From contig CAVOXB010000029.1 in NCBI GenBank assembly GCA_963700305.1, forward strand, positions 1-64,000: 64,000 nucleotides of DNA. The letters are read 5' to 3'. This DNA comes from Desulfomonile sp963700305 (GTDB lineage Bacteria > Desulfobacterota > Desulfomonilia > Desulfomonilales > Desulfomonilaceae). The translations under genes were made by a program, and so were the position numbers. Under the pieces are notes generated by a model that was not told the origin of the DNA, did no database searches, and was given only the letters and a program-made list of their open reading frames with translations. Shown here in pieces: positions 18,638 through 26,797 of this stretch. How positions within the stretch are numbered: position 1 is the stretch's first letter; every line of letters starts with the position of its first letter.

Positions 18638-18713
18638 GCGGGCATAGCTCAGTTGGTAGAGTGCAAGCTTCCCAAGCTTGATGTCGCGGGTTCGACCCCC
18701 GTTGCCCGCTCCA
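18638..18713 (+). tRNA. tRNA-Gly(CCC)
   Basis: This is a full cloverleaf. Acceptor arm GCGGGCA pairs with TGCCCGC, with a U discriminator and encoded CCA. The D arm is GCTC-AGTTGGTA-GAGT, the anticodon stem CAAGC/GCTTG has loop TTCCCAA giving anticodon CCC, and the T arm is GCGGG-TTCGACC-CCCGT. It decodes GGG glycine codons. Confidence 0.93.
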
Positions 18714-18729
18714 GAGAGTGGTGGAGACC

Positions 18730-18757
18730 ACCCGGGTTTGTTGATCCCGGGTTTTTT
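18730..18757 (+). terminator. Rho-independent terminator after tRNA-Gly
   Basis: Stem ACCCGGG (18,730-18,736) pairs with CCCGGGT (18,746-18,752), followed by a run of T. It lies 17 bases after the tRNA CCA. Confidence 0.88.
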
Positions 18758-18830
18758 ATTATCGGATCGCGAATTCCTAGCGGGCGATGCGGTTATAACG
18801 ATTTCGAGATATAGCCTGGAGTCGGACAAT

Positions 18831-19345
18831 ATGGACCGAGAAATTATTTCCTCACTTGTGGAGCAATGATAGAGCCGGTTTTGGAACCCGGAAGGGATCG
18901 AACTCGTGGAAATTGAGTTCAAGTTGGAAAGCGGGCGATGGGTTCTAAGACTTTTCATCGATACTCCCGGCGGGGTCAGCCTTGGATGATTGTGAAGCAG
19001 TAAGTCGCCAGGTCGGAGCTCTGCTGGATATAAAAGACCCTATCGAGCACCGCTATGTCCTGGAAGTGTCATCTCCGGGAATCAACAGGGTCTTACGAAA
19101 AGAAAAGGATTTCACCGCGTTTGCGGGTCTCCGGTACGCATTAGGACTCGGCGGAAGTTGGAAGGACAGCGAAATTTTCAGGGAATTCTCAAAGGAATGG
19201 AGAATTCAAGGATTGTTGTGGACGTGGACGGAATCAGTGTGGAAATAGAACCTCAACGATCTGGAAAAGGCCACGCCTGGACCTTTCCGAAGAAGAACTT
19301 TTTCGCGGGACTTGCGTAAGAAGAGCCGCGAGAGCGGGGGATTAG
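18831..19345 (+). CDS. rimP: Ribosome maturation factor RimP (multiple frameshifts)
   Basis: Fragments in several frames align as RimP: MDREIISSLVEQ, VEIEFKLESGRWVLRLFIDT, then DDCEAVSRQVGALLDIKDPI, YVLEVSSPGINRVLRKEKDF, and RIVVDVDGISVEIEPQ, ending at TAG 19,343-19,345. VSSPGI(N)RPL is the family signature. At least three indels are needed (near 18,868, 18,984 and in the 19,150-19,290 region), giving about 171 residues. RimP assists 30S subunit maturation and is normally the first gene of the nusA-infB operon, exactly as here. Confidence 0.82.
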
Positions 19346-19348
19346 ACA

Positions 19349-20709
19349 ATGGGAATTAATTTGAACCGAATGATAGACCAGGTGGCAAAGGAAAAAGGGA
19401 TCGCGCGGGATACACTGGTCGAGGCTTTGGAAGCTGCGCTGGTATCTGCAGCTACGAAAGAAATACGGCAATCGGGTCGAGCTCGAGGCACAGTATAGCG
19501 AAGAAACAGGCGAAGTGGAGGTCTTTCTTTTCAAGGATGTGGTGGAAGAGGTGGAAGACATGACGACCGCAGATAGATCTGGACACGGCCCGCAGAGAGC
19601 TGGATCCCGAGGCGGAAATAGGAGATCAGCTCGGAGTCAAGATGGACACGGAGACGTTCGGACGGATAGCGGCACAAACCGCAAAACAAGTGATTATTCA
19701 GAAAGTGAAAGACGCGGAACGAGAAAACATCTATGCCGAATACAAGGACCGCAAAGGAGATGTAGTTACCGGCGTGGTTCAGCGCTTCGAAAAGCGAAAC
19801 ATCATAGTGAATCTCGGGCAGGGCAGAGGCAATACTCCCTTTCAGCGAGCAGATTCCGCAGGGAAAATTATAGACAGGGTGACCGGATCCGGGCACTAAT
19901 TCTCGACGTTCAGGCGAACCCAAAAAGATCCTCAGATAATTCTCTCCCGTGCAAATCCGGCATTCCTGGTGAAACTATTCGAGCAGGAAGTCCCGGAAAT
20001 CGCAGAAGGAATAGTCCGGATTATGTGCGCGGCCCGAGAACCGGGCCAGAGAGCCAAGATCGGCGTGCGGTCTTCGGACGCAGACGTGGATCCGGTAGGC
20101 GCATGCGTAGGAATGAAAGGGTCAAGAGTGCAGGCGGTAGTGCAGGAACTGAGAGGAGAAAAGATCGACATTATCCCATGGCACGACGATCCGGCTCACT
20201 TTGTGTGTAACGCACTGGCTCCTGCTGAAATATCGAAAGTAATTATAGATCAGCACAATCGGTACGATGGAGGTCGTGGTCGCAGACGACCAACTGTCTC
20301 TTGCTATCGGGAAAAAAGGACAGAACGTAAGACTGGCTGCAAAGCTCACCGGCTGGAAGATAGACGTGAGGAGCGAGTCCAAAGAGGAAAAGATCAGTGG
20401 AGAGTCCTTCGAGCAGCTCTTGGCCATTGACGCGATGGACGAGGAAACGGCCACCATGCTGTTCGATAACGGCTACGGAATCCCGGAAGACATTGCCAAG
20501 GCAACACTCGCCGAATTGACCAGCTTCATGGGAATAACGGAAGAAAAAGGCGTGGCTTGCTGCACGGTGCATTGCGATATCTGGCTAATCCTCCGGAAGA
20601 GGAAGAGAAATTTTCTCAGGAACAAGAAGAGGTGTCTGAAGAAGAACCGTCCGAAAATTTCCCAGCGATGCAGGCGGAGAGTTCTGAAGACGCTAAAACG
20701 GTTCCATGA
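19349..20709 (+). CDS. nusA: Transcription termination/antitermination factor NusA (multiple frameshifts)
   Basis: NusA domains appear in order across shifting frames. They are an N-terminal domain (MGINLNRMIDQVAKEKGIAR, DTETFGRIAAQTAKQVIIQK), an S1 domain (VVTGVVQRFEKRNIIVNLG), and KH domains (IVRIMCAAREPGQRAKIGVR, DPVGACVGMKGSRVQAVVQE, QLSLAIGKKGQNVRLAAKLT). An AR-like helix-hairpin region (AIDAMDEETATMLFDNGYG) and an acidic tail end at TGA 20,707-20,709. At least four indels are required, for example near 19,455, 19,815, 19,920 and 20,265. NusA modulates pausing, termination and antitermination. It follows rimP by 3 bases. Confidence 0.88.
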
Positions 20710-20994
20710 CGGTCGATCCTGGTATGAAGAGAGGCCATGTTCCGATAAGGCAATGCATTGGATGCCGTAAGAGACGGCCGGCGCATGAGATGATTCATTT
20801 GAAAGCTGTTGACGACACGGTCGCCGTTGTTCGCAGCACGAAAACACTCCGGGAAGAGGCTGTTACACCTGTCCCGATAAAAAATGCTTGGAAAGGCCCT
20901 AAACAAGGGACGTCTCGACAGGGCGCTGCGAAGCAATATCGCTGTGGCCCCTGAAAGAGAGGGACTGCTTAGAGGGCTCGAAAAGAAGGGATAA
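20706..20994 (+). CDS. ylxR: YlxR family RNA-binding protein (frameshifted)
   Basis: A small protein of about 95 residues overlaps the nusA stop. It contains the YlxR signature RQCIGCRKRRP near residue 15. After a frame change near 20,870 it reads GCYTCPDKKCLERALNKGRL, matching the second half of the family, and ends at TAA 20,992-20,994. YlxR (DUF448) is a nucleic-acid-binding protein regularly found between nusA and infB. The single-base break is probably a sequence error. Confidence 0.78.
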
Positions 20995-20998
20995 CTGG

Positions 20999-23950
20999 AT
21001 GACAGTTTTGACCGTTGATGACCTGGCCCGAGACTTGAAGGTCAGAAACGAGGATCTGGTCAGGGAATTGGTGACCATGGGGTTCGAGGTTGAAGGCCCG
21101 GAGAGCCCACTGGAGACCGATGATCCCGTCGCCCTGCGAGCTCAACTCGTTACAGTGCTTCCGCAGCGGGAAATGGTTGAAAAGCGAATAAGGCCTACTG
21201 TGATCCGCCGAAGAGTCAAGCCTTCTGCGCACCCGGAACAAAGAGAAGGTGAACCCTTCGTGAGCGAAGAGTTTGTTGCCGCACCACAGGACATCCAGGA
21301 GGATGAGAGCCTGTTCGTTTCGGATGAGAGAACCGAGACTGGGCCCAAAGAAACTCTTAAGAAGCCGACCAAAAAGATGAAGAAACCTGAACCCGCAAGG
21401 ATAATAGAAATGGCTCCGAAGCCGGAGCCTGTGGGACCTGTGGATCCAAGAGAACCCGAACTAGCTCCGCCCAGACTAGAAGTTATCCCAGCGCAGCCAG
21501 CCATCGTAAGCCCCAACCAAAAGGCAGAAACGAAAGTCGAAGTCTTCCCCCACGAGGGGGTTCCTTCAGCCGAACCCGCTCGTGCTTCCAGCGCCAAGGT
21601 AGTATCGGACGTGAAAACAGAGCAGCAGTCCCCAGAGCTAGAGGCAGCGCGAATCATTCATTCGCCTGAAAAGGAAGACAGCGCAGCGCTTCCTCAGACT
21701 GAAACTGATGTTCGTGTTGATGAAAGGCGAGCGCTTGAAGAACGGCCGAAGAAAAAGAAGAAGAAAGAAAAAAGAATGCAGCCCGCTCAAATCATCGGAA
21801 AGGTGGAGCTTCGTAAGGAGCCCCCAAAAGAACCTGAGCGGGTGGAACGGCCTGAACGGATAGAGCGACCTCAACAGCCAGAACGGCCTGAACGACCGCC
21901 CCAACGAGGAGAAGCTCCTAGACCAGCTTACGTTCCTCCGATCATACCGCGAAAGGTAGAACCTCCGGCGACGCCATTCGTGCCCGATCTGGAAGACAAA
22001 AAGAGAAAGAAAAAGGAAGTAAAAAAAGTTCGCGATGTGGTGGAAGAAAAGATCGAGGAAGAGAAGGGCAAAGTCCGCCGTCGCAAAGAAGTCGTCCTTA
22101 GAAGTGATTTGTACGACGACAGAGTGCGGAGGCTTCGCGGCAAAGGAAGAAAGCCACGTCCGCGCAAGACTGAGCTCACAACGCCCAAGGCGAGCAAGCG
22201 TCGCATAAAAATTCCGGCGATGGTTACGGTATCCAGCTTGGCCCATAAAATGAGCGTAAAGGCTGCGGATGTCATTCAGCATCTCCTGACCCTTGGGGTC
22301 ACGGCGTCAATTAATGAACACATCGATTATGAGACCTCCGTTCTTGTAGCCTCTGAATTCGGATTCGAAGCAGAGTCAGCGGAGCAGTCGGAACAGGATC
22401 TTCTTCCGACAGTCATCAAAGATACTGAAGAAACATTGGTATCTAGACCACCGGTTGTAACCGTTATGGGCCATGTTGATCACGGAAAAACGTCGCTGTT
22501 GGACGCGATTCGTTCGACTCACGTGATCGAGCAGGAAGCGGGCGGTATTACACAGCATATCGGTGCATACAAGGTCAAAGTCCCCAAAGGCGAACTCGTA
22601 TTTCTTGATACCCCCGGACATGAGGCATTCACTGCCATGAGGGCGAGAGGCGCACAGGTTACTGACTTTGTGGTGCTCGTGGTCGCAGCGGACGACGGCG
22701 TGATGGATCAAACCGTGGAGGCAATAAACCATGCGCGCGCTGCCAATGTGCCAATCATCGTAGCGGTAAACAAAATAGATAAACCCGAGGCCGACCCCGA
22801 TAGGGTTATACGTGAACTAAGTCAACACGAGTTGATACCAGAGGCATGGGGCGGAGAGACGCTTTTCGCATACGTGAGCGCGAAGAATCATCAGGGAATC
22901 GATGAAATACTTGACCTGGTCCTGCTCCAAGCGGAAATGATGGAACTCAGGGCAAATCCCAGCAAGATGGCTACCGGAACAATCATCGAGGCCCGCCTTG
23001 ATAAAGGCAAAGGCCCGGTTGCCACGGTGCTGGTTAAGGAGGGGACTCTCAAGCTTCACGATCCTTTCGTGGCGGGAATCCACTACGGCAAAGTAAGGGC
23101 AATGCTGGATCATGAAGGCAAAGCCGTTGATCAGGCAGGGCCTGCCACACCGGTGGAGGTTCACGGATTCTCAGGAGTTCCCGAAGCAGGCGACCTGTTC
23201 GTGGTGGTGGATGAAGAAAAAATCGCCCGTCAAATCGGCGAGCACAGACAACATAAAATACGCGAGATCGAGGCGGCAGTTGGACCCGCGTCTCTTGAGG
23301 ATCTTCTGGCACGCATGCACGAGCAGCCCACGAAGGAGCTCAACATAATAGTCAAAGGGGACGTCCAGGGATCGGTGGAAGCAGTCAAGGAGGCTCTTAC
23401 CGGTATCCCAGGAAAGGAAATAAAGGTCAAGATGATTCATGGCGGCGTGGGAGCGGTTACGGAGTCTGACGTCATGTTGGCGAGCGCTTCCCGAGCCATA
23501 ATTATCGGCTTCAATGTCAGGCCGTCCCCGAAGGCTGCGCAAGTGGCCGAGCAGGAAAAAATCGATATACGCCTTTACACTATAATCTATGAAGCCATAG
23601 AAGATGTGCGTAAGGCAATGGAAGGCATGCTCGCACCCATTGAAAAAGAAACAGTAGTGGGCAGAGCGGAAGTGCGACAAACATTCTACATCGCAAGAAT
23701 TGGGGTAGTCGCAGGATGTCACGTCGTTTCAGGAAAGATCGAGAGATCCAATCAGGTGAGATTGCTAAGGGATAACGTAGTGATATACCAAGGTAAGATT
23801 AACTCCATGAAACGATTCAAGGAGGACATCAAAGAGGCCCTGGAAGGTTACGAGTGCGGTATCGTGCTCGAGAACTTCAGGGACGCAAAACTTGGTGACG
23901 TAATCGAAGCTTTTACCATAGAACAGGAAACTGCTAAGCTGACCCCATAA
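20999..23950 (+). CDS. infB: Translation initiation factor IF-2
   Basis: This intact 983-residue protein has an IF2-N domain at residues 1-60, a long charged linker rich in Glu, Lys, Pro and Arg (about 60-400), a second IF2-N-like domain (IPAMVTVSSLAHKMSVKAAD), and the GTPase domain. The latter has G1 GHVDHGKT near residue 490, G3 DTPGHEAF and G4 NKID. Domains II-IV follow, ending in the fMet-tRNA-binding region (GYECGIVLENFRD). IF-2 places initiator tRNA on the 30S subunit. The linker carries a short Pro/Glu/Arg-rich near-repeat stretch around residues 280-300. The ATG lies 4 bases after the ylxR stop. Confidence 0.96.
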   Translation: MTVLTVDDLARDLKVRNEDLVRELVTMGFEVEGPESPLETDDPVALRAQLVTVLPQREMVEKRIRPTVIRRRVKPSAHPEQREGEPFVSEEFVAAPQDIQEDESLFVSDERTETGPKETLKKPTKKMKKPEPARIIEMAPKPEPVGPVDPREPELAPPRLEVIPAQPAIVSPNQKAETKVEVFPHEGVPSAEPARASSAKVVSDVKTEQQSPELEAARIIHSPEKEDSAALPQTETDVRVDERRALEERPKKKKKKEKRMQPAQIIGKVELRKEPPKEPERVERPERIERPQQPERPERPPQRGEAPRPAYVPPIIPRKVEPPATPFVPDLEDKKRKKKEVKKVRDVVEEKIEEEKGKVRRRKEVVLRSDLYDDRVRRLRGKGRKPRPRKTELTTPKASKRRIKIPAMVTVSSLAHKMSVKAADVIQHLLTLGVTASINEHIDYETSVLVASEFGFEAESAEQSEQDLLPTVIKDTEETLVSRPPVVTVMGHVDHGKTSLLDAIRSTHVIEQEAGGITQHIGAYKVKVPKGELVFLDTPGHEAFTAMRARGAQVTDFVVLVVAADDGVMDQTVEAINHARAANVPIIVAVNKIDKPEADPDRVIRELSQHELIPEAWGGETLFAYVSAKNHQGIDEILDLVLLQAEMMELRANPSKMATGTIIEARLDKGKGPVATVLVKEGTLKLHDPFVAGIHYGKVRAMLDHEGKAVDQAGPATPVEVHGFSGVPEAGDLFVVVDEEKIARQIGEHRQHKIREIEAAVGPASLEDLLARMHEQPTKELNIIVKGDVQGSVEAVKEALTGIPGKEIKVKMIHGGVGAVTESDVMLASASRAIIIGFNVRPSPKAAQVAEQEKIDIRLYTIIYEAIEDVRKAMEGMLAPIEKETVVGRAEVRQTFYIARIGVVAGCHVVSGKIERSNQVRLLRDNVVIYQGKINSMKRFKEDIKEALEGYECGIVLENFRDAKLGDVIEAFTIEQETAKLTP

Positions 23951-23961
23951 ATGCCTCGGTG

Positions 23962-24021
23962 ACCCGATTTTGTTTGTGAGGCCTGATGGTCCGGAAGATT
24001 GTTCACTTGAAGAAATCGGGT
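23962..24021 (+). other. 9-bp inverted repeat between infB and ylxP
   Basis: ACCCGATTT at 23,962-23,970 and AAATCGGGT at 24,013-24,021 can pair around a 42-base loop that holds further short stems. There is no T-run. It may attenuate or process the operon transcript in the 165-base infB-ylxP gap. Confidence 0.35.
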
Positions 24022-24115
24022 CTCGGCTTATCCCAAGAGGATCGCCATCATAGAGGACGAGCAAATTGACACTTCCCTTAGGAGGAATCAGCTGGACAGC
24101 AGAGGGCGATGACAT

Positions 24116-24403
24116 ATGGTTGTGGGTGTCGGCGTCATTGAACTTATGATACATAATTCCTCTTCCCTAAAAGCCAAGAGACAAGTGGTAAAGAGCATTC
24201 TCGGTAAGGTTCGCAGTAAATTCGATTTATCTATTGCAGAGGTGGCGGATCACGACAAATGGCAGCGCTGTGCTCTCGGCTTCGCAGTAGTTACCACCGA
24301 GGGAGGACACGCACACTCCATGATGGAATCGATCATCCAATATGTGGAGAATCTCTATTTGGCTGAAGTTGTAAATACTCACATTGAAATTGTTCATTAT
24401 TGA
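24116..24403 (+). CDS. ylxP: YlxP-like DUF503 protein
   Basis: This 95-residue protein starts MVVGVGVIELMIHNSSSLKA and matches the DUF503 layout: a beta strand, the SLKAKRQVVKSILGKVRSKF helix, a strand with AEVADHDKWQRCALGFAVV, and a final helix ending in NTHIEIVHY. The biochemical role is not established; the gene is conserved between infB and rbfA. ATG 24116 is preceded by GAGGG at a normal distance. Confidence 0.8.
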   Translation: MVVGVGVIELMIHNSSSLKAKRQVVKSILGKVRSKFDLSIAEVADHDKWQRCALGFAVVTTEGGHAHSMMESIIQYVENLYLAEVVNTHIEIVHY

Positions 24404-24448
24404 GATATCTCTCAGGACTTCAGGTCCGGGAACAGAAAATCCGCTAAA

Positions 24449-24806
24449 ATGACAAGACATAGAAAACATCGGGTTGCAGAACTGCTACGCCAATCGATTG
24501 CTGACATCGTGGTCTATCGAATAAAGGACCCCAGGGTCCAAGGGATCACAATAACAGATATTCAGATGAGTGCGGACCTGAAATCAGCCAAGAGTGTACT
24601 TCAGCAGTCTCGCTGATGGGAAAGCAGAGATGCATCTGCAAGGGTTGACGGCCGCCGAGGGTTTCATCAGACGCCAGCTTCGTCTTGAACTGGACCTGAA
24701 GTATATTCCGGCGCTCACTTTCTTCTATGACACATCTTTTGATAATTTCTCTCGCATCAACAAAATACTAAAAGAAATCGGACCGAATGAAGATGAATCG
24801 CAATGA
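24449..24806 (+). CDS. rbfA: Ribosome-binding factor A (frameshifted)
   Basis: The start reads MTRHRKHRVAELLRQSIADI and RIKDPRVQGITITDIQMSAD, the RbfA KH-like fold. A frame change near 24,590 leads into YFSSLADGKAEMHLQGLTAA and a C-terminal RLELDLKYIPALTFFYDTSF, the family end. One extra base accounts for it (358 bases, about 118 residues). RbfA acts in late 16S rRNA processing of the 30S subunit. The 3' end overlaps the start of nrnA by about 20 bases. Confidence 0.85.
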
Positions 24807-25777
24807 AATTTCCGAATTGTTGAGTACGCAGGATCGATTCGTTGTGGTGACACACGTAAACCCGGATGGTGATGCCGTAGGATCGTTGCTGGGAATGTAT
24901 CTGGCGTTGCGTGAAATGGGAAAGAAAGCTTGGCCTCTAGGAGATCGTCCTTTTCCCCCCACTTACGATTTTCTCCCTGGGGTCTCGGACTTGATAATAG
25001 ATCCGAGAGAAGTGGATTTACCGCACTGGATTATATCTGTCGACGTCGCAGAAGAGTCTCGCATTGCAGGGAACGTTTCCGGTTTTAGGGATAAAGCTCG
25101 GCTAATCAATATTGATCACCATCCCACAAACCCCGCTTTCGGAGATGTCAATTTCATTGATTCCCAAGCTACATCCACAGCGGAATTGGTGCACCGAATA
25201 CTCAAAGAAGCAGGATACACAATATCCGCTGATGTGGGAAAATGTCTTTATACAGGTCTTATAACTGACACGGGTGGGTTTCGCTTCGCCGGGGTAAACA
25301 GTCGGACGCTGGAGATGGCAGCGGAAATGCTCAGTCCGGGCCTGGATTCATATGACATAACCCGTCATCTATTCGAGGAACACCCAATAGCCAGATTGCA
25401 CTTGGAACGCATGATGCTGGAACGCGCAGAAATCCTTTTTGACGGTCGGTTGATTGTGAGCGTTCTCCGTAAGGCTGATTTCGATAACGTGGGAGCGGAA
25501 CTTTCTGACAGCGAAAACATGGTAAACAGGCTCAGGGAGTTTCGGGGAGTCCGCGCTCGCCGTTCTAATTACTGAAATGGATGATGGCCTGATCAGGGTC
25601 AGCCTTCGCTCCAAGGGAAACATCGACGTGGCAAGGATAGCAAAATCCCTCGGGGGTGGAGGTCATCGTGCAGCAGCTGGGATCAAGTCGAGGCTTCCGC
25701 TCGCTCAACTGCGTGGAGAAATAATTGAATGTGTGAGACATGGCCTAGACAACGGGCATGTCACGAATAATGGCTAG
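24787..25777 (+). CDS. nrnA: DHH/DHHA1 phosphoesterase, NrnA-type oligoribonuclease/pAp phosphatase (frameshifted)
   Basis: The DHH domain shows THVNPDGDAVGSLLG (motif I), the SVDVAE motif and INIDHHPTN (the DHH itself). After about 25,555 the frame shifts and the DHHA1 domain follows with VSLRSKGNIDVARIAKSLGG and GGHRAAAG. The corrected length is about 329 residues. The enzyme degrades nano-RNA and may dephosphorylate 3'-phosphoadenosine 5'-phosphate. It ends the translation operon; truB, rpsO and pnp, which commonly follow, are absent here and replaced by repeat DNA. Confidence 0.85.
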
Positions 25778-25879
25778 TTTCAGAAAACCTGCCTCACAAA
25801 AGCCCTCTGCCCCAACAACTGAAGACCAGCCTTACCTGTAAGCATTTAGTTATCAGGAGAAAAAGAGGCGCTTGTCACA

Positions 25880-25958
25880 TGTCATTGCGAGCGAAGCGAA
25901 GCAATCTCCTAAATTCTAGCGAGGAGATTGCTTCGTCGCATCGCTCCGCGCAATGACA
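25880..25958. repeat. Palindromic TGTCATTGCG repeat, copy 1 (79 bp)
   Basis: Ends TGTCATTGCG and CGCAATGACA are inverted, with an inner inverted pair GAAGCAATCTCC / GGAGATTGCTTC. The same design occurs at 36,757-36,838. The whole unit folds into one long stem and is probably a dispersed REP or MITE-like element rather than a regulatory site of nrnA. Confidence 0.85.
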
Positions 25959-26020
25959 ATCCCTTGCTCAAACCTTTTTCCGGTAGTAACTGAAGGCTTA
26001 CCTTTACATAAAGCTATCTC

Positions 26021-26050
26021 TTGACATTTTATATATTATGGCAGTATAAT
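26021..26050 (+). promoter_or_regulatory. Near-perfect sigma-70 promoter
   Basis: TTGACA at 26,021-26,026, an AT-rich 18-base spacer, and TATAAT at 26,045-26,050 are both full consensus. It lies 46 bases before the ATG of the small exported protein, so that gene is likely strongly expressed. Confidence 0.85.
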
Positions 26051-26096
26051 TAGTAAAATTTCTTGCCGTAATCCGTTTTAGAGGCAGGAGGCTTTC

Positions 26097-26453
26097 ATGT
26101 TCCGTTTTCTTGTTACCTGTGCACTGACCATAATGGTTGTCGCGTCTTCAGTTATTTTCGCAAACGCAAGCCAGCCGTTTCCGCAGGCACCGGCCACTGT
26201 TTCATGGCTACCCCACGGCTATGGGTCTACGATTTACGTGGACAACACTGTGTTCACACGTGAAAAGGCGATTTACGGGTTCCGCAGTTCTCCCATGCAC
26301 ACAGGGAGCTGGGGCCAGCCACTATGGGGTTGGGATGTAAACGGCTATTATCGGGGGCCTCAGGTTCCCACTATGGATCCGGTTGAATGCCAACTGCCCA
26401 TTGGCTTGATTTACCCGGAGAATACTCCTCCGCAGCCCCCAATCAGGAATTAG
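26097..26453 (+). CDS. Small exported protein of unknown function
   Basis: This 118-residue protein begins with a clear Sec signal peptide (FRFLVTCALTIMVVASSVIF, cleavage likely after ANA near residue 24). The mature part is rich in Gly, Pro, Tyr and Trp, with GSTIYVDNTVFTREKAIYGF and GSWGQPLWGWDVNGYYRGPQ, and ends in a Pro-rich tail. There is no Cys lipobox. AGGAGG lies 6 bases before ATG 26097 and a consensus promoter is upstream. No family is recognised. The aromatic-rich composition suggests a periplasmic or envelope structural role, but that is a guess. Confidence 0.75.
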   Translation: MFRFLVTCALTIMVVASSVIFANASQPFPQAPATVSWLPHGYGSTIYVDNTVFTREKAIYGFRSSPMHTGSWGQPLWGWDVNGYYRGPQVPTMDPVECQLPIGLIYPENTPPQPPIRN

Positions 26454-26510
26454 AAGCAAGAGGGGGCAATCATCCAGTCAGAGGTGGTTATCGAGAAGTC
26501 TGAGCAAACC

Positions 26511-26573
26511 GTGTGGGGCAGGCTTTCCAGCCTGCCATCATTGGCCTTTTGGGGCCGGCATCTTGCCGGCCCT
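26511..26573. repeat. Composite palindromic repeat (GGCAGGCTTTCCAGCCTGCC and GGGCCGGCATCTTGCCGGCC)
   Basis: The first unit (26,511-26,536) is identical to the arms of the inverted repeat at 34,495-34,565. It is followed by the spacer ATCATTGGCC-TTTT, shared with that copy, and a second palindrome (26,551-26,572) whose core also occurs at 17,101. It lies after the small exported gene and could also stop its transcription. Confidence 0.8.
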
Positions 26574-26610
26574 ACGCAATAATAGGCCAGTCAAAAATGA
26601 CCGACAAGAT

Positions 26611-26743
26611 GAAACTGTCTCAAAATTCGGAACCGAGAAGAGATCGTGCCACGCTTCTCATTCCCAGGCTCTGCCTGGGAACCAGGGAAATGACGTTTTC
26701 CGTAGCAGGAGTTTGGCATCATTCAGACTTTTGAGACAGTTTC
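26611..26743. mobile_element. MITE-like 133-bp element with 15-bp terminal inverted repeats
   Basis: GAAACTGTCTCAAAA at 26,611-26,625 is the exact reverse complement of TTTTGAGACAGTTTC at 26,729-26,743. The element has no coding capacity and holds an inner 9-bp palindrome TTCCCAGGC-TCT-GCCTGGGAA (26,661-26,681). AGAT precedes the left end and follows the right end, a possible 4-bp target duplication. This fits a non-autonomous transposon remnant; no transposase is in the window. Confidence 0.6.
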
Positions 26744-26797
26744 AGATGCCGCTCCCACATCCGGTCAGTTCATTGCTCGCAGTGAACTCAGTCATAA

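Noticed and set aside
21638..22282. Long minus-strand frame antisense to the infB linker
   Set aside because: Low-complexity Phe/Leu/Arg composition mirrors the Glu/Lys/Arg-rich linker codons; infB is intact on the plus strand.
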